A stretch of 64,000 nucleotides of DNA, taken from NCBI RefSeq assembly GCF_021023085.1, contig NZ_PGCK01000007.1, positions 124,001 to 188,000 of the forward strand, in the 5' to 3' direction. The notes beneath the pieces were generated by a model, which was not told the origin of the DNA, did not search any database, and worked only from the letters and a program-made list of their open reading frames with translations. How positions within the stretch are numbered: the stretch's first letter is position 1; each line of letters begins with the position of its first letter. Source of the DNA: Methanooceanicella nereidis. GTDB lineage: Archaea > Halobacteriota > Methanocellia > Methanocellales > Methanocellaceae. Made by a program: the position numbers and the translations under genes. Below are positions 8,797 through 15,925 of the stretch, in pieces.

Positions 8797-9120
8797 CTAT
8801 TCCGTTTCATTTTTTGCCACGAGCTTTCCTATTACGTATATTGTTCCGCCGCAGAGAATGACTCCAACGACCGCCGATAATATATATCCGATTATCGCGC
8901 CTACGGTCGTATCATTGTCTGCGAACCCGTAATCCGGCAGGGGCGCATAATTCCAGAACGATGAAAGTTCTTCCAGGCCGGAAGGTAAGTATCCTATCTT
9001 TTCTTCCAGTTCCTCGCTTCCCCATTCCCCGAAAGTTTCACCGGTCGCTATTAAGCCCAGCGGCACTAAGATGATCAATATCGCCAGCGCAATTATAAGG
9101 TTTCTTAAAGTCTTATCCAT
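8797..9120 (-). CDS. PDGLE-domain membrane protein of a nickel/cobalt ECF transporter
   Basis: A 107-residue protein with one transmembrane helix at each end (about residues 7-26 and 75-99). The middle segment, SEELEEKIGYLPSGLEEL, fits the PDGLE domain that replaces or fuses to CbiN/NikN in nickel and cobalt ECF transporters. It starts 9 bp after the cbiM stop, so the two form one operon. It is expected to sit in the membrane as the small accessory subunit of the substrate-binding component. Metal specificity (Ni rather than Co) is inferred from the nearby NikR gene. Confidence 0.85.
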   Translation of the reverse strand: MDKTLRNLIIALAILIILVPLGLIATGETFGEWGSEELEEKIGYLPSGLEELSSFWNYAPLPDYGFADNDTTVGAIIGYILSAVVGVILCGGTIYVIGKLVAKNETE

Positions 9121-9129
9121 ATTATCGCC

Positions 9130-9852
9130 TCATGCCGATACCGGGGGTTTATCGGTCTTAAATCTCTTCGTTCTCTTCTTTTTCTCCATCAGCAGCGATG
9201 GGTCAGTCTTCTGTATATACGCCAGTATCACGGCGGTAATGATCGCCTCGACAAAGCTGAAGAATATTATATGCTCTGCTAACATTGCTGGCATGGTTAT
9301 CTCAAGGCCGTATGGCATATACAGGGGATTGCCGCTGGCATCCTGATGGAGCATCGGCTGTATCCCGAACATGAATCCCGTAGCTCCGGCTGCTATGGTA
9401 AGCGACACATATGCTGCTATCGCCGCAGCGGCTATTCTTTTCTTTGAGGTCACCTCTGATTTTCCGCTAATGAACTTATAAATGTAATACGCGATAAACG
9501 GCATCAGGAAGGCCATATTTAAACAGTTCGCGCCGATCGCGGTTATTCCCCCGTCGCCGAATACAAGTGCCTGGATGATCAGTGCGACTGAAATCGAAAC
9601 AACGGCCGCCCACGGTCCCAGCACTATGCCTATTATTGCCGCCCCTACCGCGTGTCCCTGGCTTCCTCCCGGTATCGGTATGTTGAACATCATTATCACG
9701 AACGAGAACGCTGCCGCTAATGCAAGGAGAGGCACCTGTTTTGACCTCAGGTCATTCTTGAGCCTGTAACCTGCATAAGCCCAGATAGGTATCATTATCA
9801 AAAAAGCTGCTATATATGTGTATGGCCCTAAATAGCCGTCTGGAATATGCAT
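9130..9852 (-). CDS. cbiM: Energy-coupling factor nickel/cobalt transporter S component CbiM/NikM
   Basis: The substrate-specific integral membrane subunit. It begins MHIPDGYLGP, and the N-terminal Met-His pair is part of the metal site, so the start matters. The frame is open to a GTG at 9861, but that GTG lies inside the ribosome binding site AGGTGAT (9856-9862). The ATG at 9852 gives the proper N-terminus and 240 residues. About seven hydrophobic segments are seen. GGSQGHAVGAAIIG (residues ~63-76) holds a further conserved His. Operon with the PDGLE gene downstream; the ATPase, permease and regulator genes lie 290 bp upstream on the same strand. Confidence 0.93.
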   Translation of the reverse strand: MHIPDGYLGPYTYIAAFLIMIPIWAYAGYRLKNDLRSKQVPLLALAAAFSFVIMMFNIPIPGGSQGHAVGAAIIGIVLGPWAAVVSISVALIIQALVFGDGGITAIGANCLNMAFLMPFIAYYIYKFISGKSEVTSKKRIAAAAIAAYVSLTIAAGATGFMFGIQPMLHQDASGNPLYMPYGLEITMPAMLAEHIIFFSFVEAIITAVILAYIQKTDPSLLMEKKKRTKRFKTDKPPVSA

Positions 9853-9855
9853 TAA

Positions 9856-9862
9856 TATCACC
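9856..9862 (-). promoter_or_regulatory. Ribosome binding site that fixes the cbiM start
   Basis: AGGTGAT read on the minus strand, complementary to the 3' end of archaeal 16S rRNA, three bases before the ATG at 9852. It overlaps the upstream in-frame GTG and so argues against that codon as start. Confidence 0.7.
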
Positions 9863-9915
9863 TAAATCTATTCTAGTAACTAAAGTTATAAAAATATATC
9901 GATTAGTAACACTAA

Positions 9916-9943
9916 CTATGAACATTAAAATTTATATTATTAC
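9916..9943 (-). promoter_or_regulatory. Possible NikR site upstream of cbiM
   Basis: Reads CTATGA-N16-TATTAC on the plus strand. The right half shares the 10-mer ATATTATTAC with the stronger site in front of nikR (12383-12410), and the spacing is the same. The left half is a poor match. It lies about 64 bp before the cbiM start, just upstream of a TATA-like TATATTTTTATAAC (minus strand). Low confidence on its own. Confidence 0.35.
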
Positions 9944-10151
9944 ATTTTTTAAACATTTAGATCCGATCTTAATTTAGATAAATTAAAATTATTACCTATG
10001 CACTTTGTTTTTATTATTGGCTTATTCATTGTTTTTTATGATGTAAAAATATCCGGGTAAATTATATTTGGCATGATATGTTATAAATATCACTAAAAGT
10101 AACATAAATAAAAAATATTGTAACACAAATTACTTAAAAATATTTTATATT

Positions 10152-10982
10152 TTATGTTAAATGATCATGTTCATGCTCATTGCTATGGCCATGATAGTGC
10201 TGGTGCTTTATAGCGCCATGGCGATGCATATGTTTATGGATAAGGTTTGTATTTAGCAGGATGTCCAGATCGTTTATGACGACAGAAGTCTCGTTGTCTG
10301 TCCTGACCATATGATCTTCTCCCATCACGATCGCCCTGTTACTTATCTGCTCGACTATGTCCAGGTCATGAGTTGCGGTTATGATGGTCTTTCCGGCATC
10401 ACCGAGTTCCTGTAAGAGCTCTATGAGCCAGAGCTGTGTTCTGGGGTCCAGGCCGCCCGTAGGCTCATCGAGAAGAAGCACGTCGGGATTGGTCGCAAGT
10501 ACGGATGCGATACTTACCTTTTTCTTTTCGCCTCCGCTTAATGTGTGCGGCGCCCTTTCTTTCAGTTTTTCAATACCGACAAATGACATGACGTCATCTA
10601 CACGGGACATAATCTCATCCTTTGGCATATCAAGCTGTAATGGCCCGAAGGCTATCTCATCATATACTGTCGAGGAAAATAGCTGTATGTCGGAGTTCTG
10701 GAACACAAAACCCACTTTCTTCCTGAAGAAAGTGCAAAAATCGTCTTCGGCAAGGGTGTCGAAAGTGTCTTCAGTGACCTCATTCCCGAACGCAAAAAAT
10801 TCTCCCGATGTAGGATATATTAAACCGTTCAATATCGCTAAAAGGGTGGACTTTCCGCTGCCGTTAGCCCCCATGATGACTACGCGCTCGCCCTTACCTA
10901 TGCTCAGGTCAATATTTTTAAGCGCATCTATGTTTCCCGCATATGAATACGAAACATTCTTTAGCTCAAATATCGGCTGCAT
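10152..10982 (-). CDS. cbiO: Nickel/cobalt ECF transporter ATP-binding protein (CbiO/NikO) with His-rich tail
   Basis: A 276-residue ABC ATPase. Walker A is GANGSGKST at about residue 38, the Q-loop is GFVFQNSDIQLFS, the signature is LSGGEKKK, Walker B is VLLLDEPTGGLDP and the H-switch is TATHD: all catalytic residues are present. The last ~28 residues contain about a dozen histidines in HxH and HxHxH patterns, a likely nickel-binding or storage tail. It follows the cbiQ stop by 9 bp. With CbiQ it energises CbiM. The stop is followed by a very AT-rich 290-bp spacer that carries the cbiM promoter. Confidence 0.94.
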   Translation of the reverse strand: MQPIFELKNVSYSYAGNIDALKNIDLSIGKGERVVIMGANGSGKSTLLAILNGLIYPTSGEFFAFGNEVTEDTFDTLAEDDFCTFFRKKVGFVFQNSDIQLFSSTVYDEIAFGPLQLDMPKDEIMSRVDDVMSFVGIEKLKERAPHTLSGGEKKKVSIASVLATNPDVLLLDEPTGGLDPRTQLWLIELLQELGDAGKTIITATHDLDIVEQISNRAIVMGEDHMVRTDNETSVVINDLDILLNTNLIHKHMHRHGAIKHQHYHGHSNEHEHDHLT

Positions 10983-10991
10983 GATAAAACC

Positions 10992-11930
10992 TTAAATATG
11001 TATTATATTACTCGAGATCAACACCAGCGCCACGCTAAAGGTGATACAGAAGAACCCCGCAACATAGTCGCGCGGCATCATATTATACTCCTGCAATATC
11101 TTGATCTCGCCGTTAAAACCCCTCGAGATCATTGCCTGGTGGACTTTTTCGCTCATATTGATGGATCTGATAAGCGTGTATCCTATGCGCTCCCCAACCC
11201 ATTTTTGCTCTTCTATCGTGCTTCGTTTTTTTATCGTCCTGCTTTTCTTCGCTATGTGCATGTCCCTGATGATATCCATGAACAGGAAAATGTACCTATA
11301 GCACATGTCTAGCGTAATGACATATATCTTCGGGACCTTTAAGGACCTCAGCGACTTGAAAAGCACCTGCCGGGGCGTAGTTAAAAATAACAGGACGACA
11401 GCTGATACACATGCCGCGACCCTTAAAGTGAACGTGACAGCAAGGATCGTGCCCTGGGATGTGACCGATAATGTTTCCGGTAGTCCGATCGGACCCAGAT
11501 ACGCATCTTTTCCACGATACATAATATCCAGGATACTATCCCCCGGAGTGAAAAGATTGAATATCATCGGCAATACTATCAATCCCGTGAATATGGGGAT
11601 GAACAGCCATACCCGTTTAATGAAATATGTTATCTTTATCTTGCTTAAATATGCGAATACCAGGGTTAATGAATATACCAGGAATAACAGGTATAAGTCC
11701 CTCACGACACTTACGGCAAAGACGATCGAAAAGATCGATATAAGCTTAACGCGAGGATCAAGACCTTGCAGTAACCCGTTTCTTTTTGTAAAGCCCTCTG
11801 AAACGATGGTTTCCTGAAAAAATGAAAATATGCCGTCAACGGTTTTTCTAATGAAGTTTTTCTTTTTTGTTGTCGCTCCTGAAAATGTTTCGGGAACCTC
11901 TTCGACCTCTTTCATCCATCCAGGGATCAT
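10992..11930 (-). CDS. cbiQ: Nickel/cobalt ECF transporter transmembrane protein CbiQ/NikQ
   Basis: The T component that couples ATP hydrolysis to the substrate subunit. It is 312 residues, with LQGLDPRVKLI at the start of the family domain, about five hydrophobic helices, and the coupling motifs near residues 195-235 (SLRSLKVPK and the Arg-rich cytoplasmic helix). An unusual ~45-residue hydrophilic N-terminal extension precedes the family domain. The ATG at 11930 is 9 bp after the nikR stop. Gene order nikR-cbiQ-cbiO on the minus strand indicates one transcript. Confidence 0.92.
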   Translation of the reverse strand: MIPGWMKEVEEVPETFSGATTKKKNFIRKTVDGIFSFFQETIVSEGFTKRNGLLQGLDPRVKLISIFSIVFAVSVVRDLYLLFLVYSLTLVFAYLSKIKITYFIKRVWLFIPIFTGLIVLPMIFNLFTPGDSILDIMYRGKDAYLGPIGLPETLSVTSQGTILAVTFTLRVAACVSAVVLLFLTTPRQVLFKSLRSLKVPKIYVITLDMCYRYIFLFMDIIRDMHIAKKSRTIKKRSTIEEQKWVGERIGYTLIRSINMSEKVHQAMISRGFNGEIKILQEYNMMPRDYVAGFFCITFSVALVLISSNIIHI

Positions 11931-11939
11931 CGGATCGCC

Positions 11940-12362
11940 TTATAGCTCGGTATTGGGTGATATCGTGGTCAGTTTGACGTGCTTGACGCCTTTAAGGGAC
12001 ATCATCCTTTCAGCGATCTCTTTTACCTGCTTTCCGTTCCCGCGGAGCATGATGATCTCAAGGCAGTTATCATGGTCAAGATGCACATGGACCGAAGACT
12101 GTATCATGTTCATGTAATCGTGCTGTAGGTCGGTAAGATTGTTGACGAGGCCTCTCTGGTCGTGGTCATAGATCAGGGTTATGATACCTATTCTGTCTCC
12201 TTCTACCTCATTCATCCACTCGTAGTGTAAAATATAATTCCTGATGGCGTCCCTTATACCCTCAGACCTTGAAGAATACCCTCTCTTTGCTATTATCTCG
12301 TCAAACCTGTCAAGCAGATTATCGGGAAGTGACACGCCGATACGCATTAGTTCCTGTTCCAT
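11940..12362 (-). CDS. nikR: Nickel-responsive transcriptional regulator NikR
   Basis: A 140-residue ribbon-helix-helix plus ACT-type regulator. [18 protein letters not shown] is the DNA-binding ribbon and helix (residues ~7-24), with [13 protein letters not shown] following. The high-affinity nickel ligands are intact: the His of LQHDY, the two His of VHVH eleven and thirteen residues on, and the Cys six residues after that (LDHDNC). It represses nickel uptake when nickel is plentiful. AGGAGC lies just before the ATG. It is first in the operon with cbiQ and cbiO, and its own promoter holds a matching inverted repeat, so autoregulation is likely. Confidence 0.96.
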   Translation of the reverse strand: MEQELMRIGVSLPDNLLDRFDEIIAKRGYSSRSEGIRDAIRNYILHYEWMNEVEGDRIGIITLIYDHDQRGLVNNLTDLQHDYMNMIQSSVHVHLDHDNCLEIIMLRGNGKQVKEIAERMMSLKGVKHVKLTTISPNTEL

Positions 12363-12382
12363 GTTAAGCTCCTGTATAATTT

Positions 12383-12410
12383 GTAATATTAATTATAGCA
12401 ATATTATTAC
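12383..12410 (-). promoter_or_regulatory. Probable NikR operator
   Basis: A perfect inverted repeat GTAATA-N16-TATTAC, 21 bp before the nikR ATG. The 6-16-6 geometry is the one established for the Escherichia coli NikR operator (GTATGA-N16-TCATAC). It lies between a TATA-like TTTATAAAT (around 12440) and the ribosome binding site, so binding would block the nikR-cbiQ-cbiO transcript. The half-site sequence is specific to this organism. Confidence 0.7.
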
Positions 12411-12555
12411 TTTTGATGTTAAAAAGTTTTTGATGACCTATTTATAAAATTAAAATGCAACTAATGTTGTGCGAATACTATATTTTATGTCTATTTTTAT
12501 ATAAAATCTTGGATTTAAACTGATCACGTTTTTCTTAACACATTTAATAATATTT

Positions 12556-13677
12556 TTATGGTATTATCTCGCAACTGTTGAACTTAACAAATTCGAAATC
12601 CTGCTCCTCGATCCTGCCTTTATCTATTAAGTCCTTGACCTCAGGTAGCGTTTCTCTCAGTGCGTTTAATAAATATTTTATCGTAGAGCAAACTTCGAAA
12701 AATCCCTTTTCTCCCCATTTCATAGTAACATTAGAATACAGGCATCTTCCCCCGCAGATGTCAAGCACGTCACAGTTTTTACAGGGTCCGGCGATATATG
12801 TCGGATCTAACTTATACGGATCGCTTGAAAATATGTTTCCCGCATAAAAATCTTTAAGGCCCGACATGACGGGACATGGTGAAATATTGCCATCCGTCTG
12901 GATATTAAATTCAGCCCATCCTGCGCCGCATCTTAACAATGAGGACTCTCCGGTGAGCATTGACCTCATCACCCCCAGGAACGGGTAAATCTTCAATACT
13001 CGGCCTTCCTTTCTCATGGTATCGACCCACTGGCCGATAAGTGCCTGAATTCCAGGATTATAGCTCTGTGTTGCCCATTTAGAAAATTCCCTGCGCTTAT
13101 AGTCGTTATACCAGAAAAGAGCGTTAAGCTGCCAGTGTACGCTGTCGAATGACAGTTCCGGCGAATTTAGCAGATGGTTGACCTGTCCGTATATATCGGT
13201 CTGCTCCATCACGGTCATTCTTGCGATCATTTCCCCGCGGTAGCCATTTTCCCTGATCTGCCTGATATTATCCCTTATCTTTGCATAGACACCCATTCCC
13301 CTGTAATAATCGGTAAGGGATTCATCACCGTCTATGGATATGGAGATGGTCGGCAGCCTGTTAATATATTCCGGCTCGAGTCTATCGAGCATCATACCGT
13401 TAGTGTGTAATAGAAACCTTTTCGCATGAAGAACATCCATGAGCTCTTTCATCTTATCTATCTCTAGAAGAGGTTCTCCGCCATAGAAGATGACAGTAGC
13501 CTCAGGGTCCTTTTCGATGAATTTTTTTAAGGCTTCCGTATCATAGTTTATCCTTTCCGGGATAAAATAATCAATGTCAAGGCCATCGTTATGATCGTTA
13601 AAATCATCATAGCATTCCCCGTAACAATACCTGCATTTAAGGTCGCAACCGGTGGTAAGCGTAATAAAAAAATTCAC
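12556..13677 (-). CDS. Radical SAM/SPASM protein, putative peptide-modifying (AF1577-like)
   Basis: A 373-residue radical SAM enzyme. CDLKCRYCYGEC (residues ~11-22) holds the CxxxCxxC cluster motif, YGGEPLLE is the SAM-binding GGEP motif, and SISIDGD lies on a core strand. The C-terminus is a SPASM/auxiliary cluster region: CGAGWAEF, CPV, CKNCDVLDICGGRC and a final Cys near VCSTI. It closely resembles an archaeal family named after AF1577 and annotated as putative peptide-modifying; that assignment is from memory of the family. GTG start with GAGAGG upstream. The HExxH protease gene lies 103 bp upstream on the same strand. Confidence 0.85.
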   Translation of the reverse strand: MNFFITLTTGCDLKCRYCYGECYDDFNDHNDGLDIDYFIPERINYDTEALKKFIEKDPEATVIFYGGEPLLEIDKMKELMDVLHAKRFLLHTNGMMLDRLEPEYINRLPTISISIDGDESLTDYYRGMGVYAKIRDNIRQIRENGYRGEMIARMTVMEQTDIYGQVNHLLNSPELSFDSVHWQLNALFWYNDYKRREFSKWATQSYNPGIQALIGQWVDTMRKEGRVLKIYPFLGVMRSMLTGESSLLRCGAGWAEFNIQTDGNISPCPVMSGLKDFYAGNIFSSDPYKLDPTYIAGPCKNCDVLDICGGRCLYSNVTMKWGEKGFFEVCSTIKYLLNALRETLPEVKDLIDKGRIEEQDFEFVKFNSCEIIP

Positions 13678-13780
13678 GATGCACTGCCTCTCGCTTGAAA
13701 ATTGACATCAAATATATGTATCTTATATTTAAAGATATCGGGTATTAGTGAACTCATGGATAAAATATTGGCCTGTATGC

Positions 13781-14332
13781 CTATCGCATATGATCCTTTT
13801 TTGACCTGCTGGCTATCCTCTGGTTTATCGTATCCTCGGCCCACTTGATATAATCTCGCTTTCCATTATCCCGCATTATCAGTGCGCCCTTACATGTCTC
13901 ATGTATCATCATCTGCCCTTCTTCCCGTGAATAATGTTTTTTTAACAGGTCAACTTTCAGGGCATTCCCGATATATGAGCCGTCCCTTGAATTCCAAAAG
14001 TCCGTGACAAGCGCAGGGCTCCTGGCAAATAGGTACAGGTCGCAGGCTCGCTCGCCACCCGGGATCGTGATCGCTCCTGCATAATGGTTTTTATCCTGGA
14101 GATAATGCGTGATCTCATGCCCTATGATGTATATGCTGCTGTTCTTTGTCAGCCTTACCGTACCGCTCTGAGGGTCATAGTATGCGCTCTTTGAAGCTTT
14201 ACCGAACTTGATATTTTCCACTTCCGGGAAAAAGCCGTCTACTACGAACTCTATCCTTCGCTTTAGCTCCGGCGCCTTAATGAACGCATTCTCTATCTCT
14301 TTCGAATAATCAATAAACGCCAGGGCTTCCAC
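13781..14332 (-). CDS. HExxH zinc metalloprotease-like protein
   Basis: About 183 residues, no signal peptide. IIGHEITHYLQDKNH gives the zinc motif H72-E73-x-x-H76, and E94 in PGGERACDLY is well placed as a third, gluzincin-type ligand. The rest is not a family I recognise. The start is uncertain: the GTG at 14332 overlaps AGGTGG, which looks like a ribosome binding site itself, so translation may begin a few codons later. It is followed on the same strand by the SPASM radical SAM gene, which makes a peptide-processing partnership possible but unproven. A repeat cluster lies upstream. Confidence 0.72.
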   Translation of the reverse strand: MEALAFIDYSKEIENAFIKAPELKRRIEFVVDGFFPEVENIKFGKASKSAYYDPQSGTVRLTKNSSIYIIGHEITHYLQDKNHYAGAITIPGGERACDLYLFARSPALVTDFWNSRDGSYIGNALKVDLLKKHYSREEGQMMIHETCKGALIMRDNGKRDYIKWAEDTINQRIASRSKKDHMR

Positions 14333-14541
14333 CTATTTTTGATTATTCCTTATCCATATTATTTTTTGGGTATACAGAAAAATTTTTAGATCTGCCAGTT
14401 GACTGCTCAGGTATTACCGGGAGAATATTGAACAAACTTATTAATTTAAATATCAAGTGCGGTTGTTTAAAAATAAAGACTCTCTCATACTATCAATAAT
14501 ATCGGGATGTATCCTATTCATAATTTAATTAGGTCTTTTCT

Positions 14542-14860
14542 ACCACGAAGTGCACGAAGGCGGGTAAGGTGCACAAATTTTGTTAACCACGAAGCGCACG
14601 AAGGCGAATAAGGAACACTAGACTGTTAACCACGAAGCGCACGAAGGCGAATAAGGAACACTAGACTGTTAACCACGAAGCGCACGAAGGCGAGTAAGAT
14701 ACACTAATTTTTTTAGTATATGATCATCTTCTAAAAAAGTCTTTTGTGTTCCTTGTTCGCCTTTGTGCGCTTTGTGGTGAGAGTTAGTGGTCCTTGTTCG
14801 CCTTTGTGCGCTTTGTGGTTGGAAGTCGTGTCCTTGTTCGCCTTTGTGCGCTTCGTGGTG
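14542..14860. repeat. Intergenic repeat cluster 1 (four direct units facing three inverted units)
   Basis: Four direct copies of ACCACGAAGCGCACGAAGG plus a variable tail start at 14542, 14585, 14628 and 14671, an exact 43-bp period. After an AT-rich core (about 14705-14750, containing AGTATATGATCATCTTCTA) three copies in the opposite orientation start at 14751, 14792 and 14832. The two halves could fold into a long hairpin. The 637-bp spacer 14333-14969 holds only this cluster and AT-rich sequence, with no believable gene. Same family as 25876-26100 and 33986-34213. Confidence 0.9.
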
Positions 14861-14969
14861 AAAAAACTTCTTGTTATCTTTAACCCATTAGGACTTTCAA
14901 AAAACTCATGGAGATGAGGAATATGTTGATTTTGCAATATATTTTAAAACGATGTCCGGGATATTTTTA

Positions 14970-15899
14970 TCAGGCCGCATTTATCGGAAGTCTTTTGGAC
15001 AGCCATTTTGCGACGATGTCCTGACCCTTCTCAATGATGTCATAATGTCCCGATGATTCTACGAGCGATATCTCCTTAACATAAGTCTTAAAGCTAGTCA
15101 GTATATCATAGGCGCCTTTTACGTCAAAGAACGGGTCATGTGTCGAAAATATCATCAACACCGGGATATTTACCTTTTTAGCCATCTGTTTTTCCATGCC
15201 CACGCCGCAAGCTTTGAAGAATGATTTTCCATAGGTTATGTCCTTATTCAGGGCACCCGAATCTTCCAGGGAACCGATGATGTTCTTATCGGCAGGGATA
15301 TGGTACCTGTTACAAAGCTGCCTGTACTCATCTCCCGAAAGGAATTTATAGCGTCTGGAAGTGCCGCTTATCATACGAATAATATCTTTGAAAGTCGATG
15401 ACAGAATATGGGGACGCCTGATCTTACTTATGCTTTTTTTGATCCTCGTCGAATACTCGGAGATTATTAAGCCTTTTACTTTATCAGGATTTTCAGAAAC
15501 ATAATAAAGCGATAGTATGCCGCCGAAGTTATGCCCGTACAGGTATATGGCCGCCCTGTCATATTTTGACCTTACATCGTCGATAATAAGATCAAGGTCT
15601 TTTATCAACCTGTCAGGCTCCATACTTTCCATGGAGCCTGTAGACCGGCCATGGCCTCGAAGGTCGAACGCATAGAATGTAGTGCCTCTGTCCATCAGTT
15701 TCTTAATGGGTATCCTGTTACCGTACGGATCGGATCCGCTGTGCAACCCGATACCATGTAAAAATATGATGACGGAAGTCACTTCCATACCGGGGGGTGA
15801 CCACTCCCTGAAAAATAGTTTTTCACCATCTTCGGCTTCAATAAAGCCATGCCTGCAGACAGGCATGAACATCTCAGCGCGGCTTGCTTCGGTATGCAT
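14970..15899 (-). CDS. Alpha/beta hydrolase fold protein (monoacylglycerol lipase-like) with Asn at the nucleophile position
   Basis: A 309-residue protein with the serine aminopeptidase S33 / monoacylglycerol lipase layout. FLHGIGLHSG is the oxyanion loop region, AFDLRGHGRSTGS the strand-4 region, and the elbow is LYGHNFGGILS. The usual GHSxG serine is Asn124 (codon AAC). The acid (Asp255 in STHDPFFD) and histidine (His285 in SSGHYD) are in place. It is therefore probably not a normal serine hydrolase. It begins 26 bp after the atwA stop on the same strand and may be the last gene of that operon. ATG start. Confidence 0.87.
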   Translation of the reverse strand: MHTEASRAEMFMPVCRHGFIEAEDGEKLFFREWSPPGMEVTSVIIFLHGIGLHSGSDPYGNRIPIKKLMDRGTTFYAFDLRGHGRSTGSMESMEPDRLIKDLDLIIDDVRSKYDRAAIYLYGHNFGGILSLYYVSENPDKVKGLIISEYSTRIKKSISKIRRPHILSSTFKDIIRMISGTSRRYKFLSGDEYRQLCNRYHIPADKNIIGSLEDSGALNKDITYGKSFFKACGVGMEKQMAKKVNIPVLMIFSTHDPFFDVKGAYDILTSFKTYVKEISLVESSGHYDIIEKGQDIVAKWLSKRLPINAA

Positions 15900-15925
15900 A
15901 ATGTCACTATTCTTTTTTTATCATC

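Noticed and set aside
9876-10126. Four scattered GTAAC motifs in the cbiM promoter as NikR half-sites
   Set aside because: They are all in the same direction and none is paired at the 16-bp spacing seen at the nikR operator; mentioned only as context.
10381-10995. 204-codon plus-strand frame opposite cbiO
   Set aside because: Shadow of the transporter ATPase gene; no motif and no start signal.
13674-13757. 27-codon minus-strand frame ending in a GTGA overlap with the radical SAM start (candidate precursor peptide)
   Set aside because: The probable TATA box of the radical SAM gene (TTTAAATATAAG) lies inside it and it has no ribosome binding site, so it is unlikely to be transcribed whole.
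14542-14700. Regular 43-bp direct repeats as a CRISPR array
   Set aside because: The sequence between the conserved parts is itself nearly identical from unit to unit, there are no unique spacers, inverted copies follow, and no cas gene is present.
14731-14937. 68-codon minus-strand frame across repeat cluster 1 (Thr/Lys/Arg/Ala-rich peptide)
   Set aside because: It is a translation of the repeat units themselves (TTKRTKANKEHK pattern) with no ribosome binding site; peptides like this arise wherever the repeat is open.
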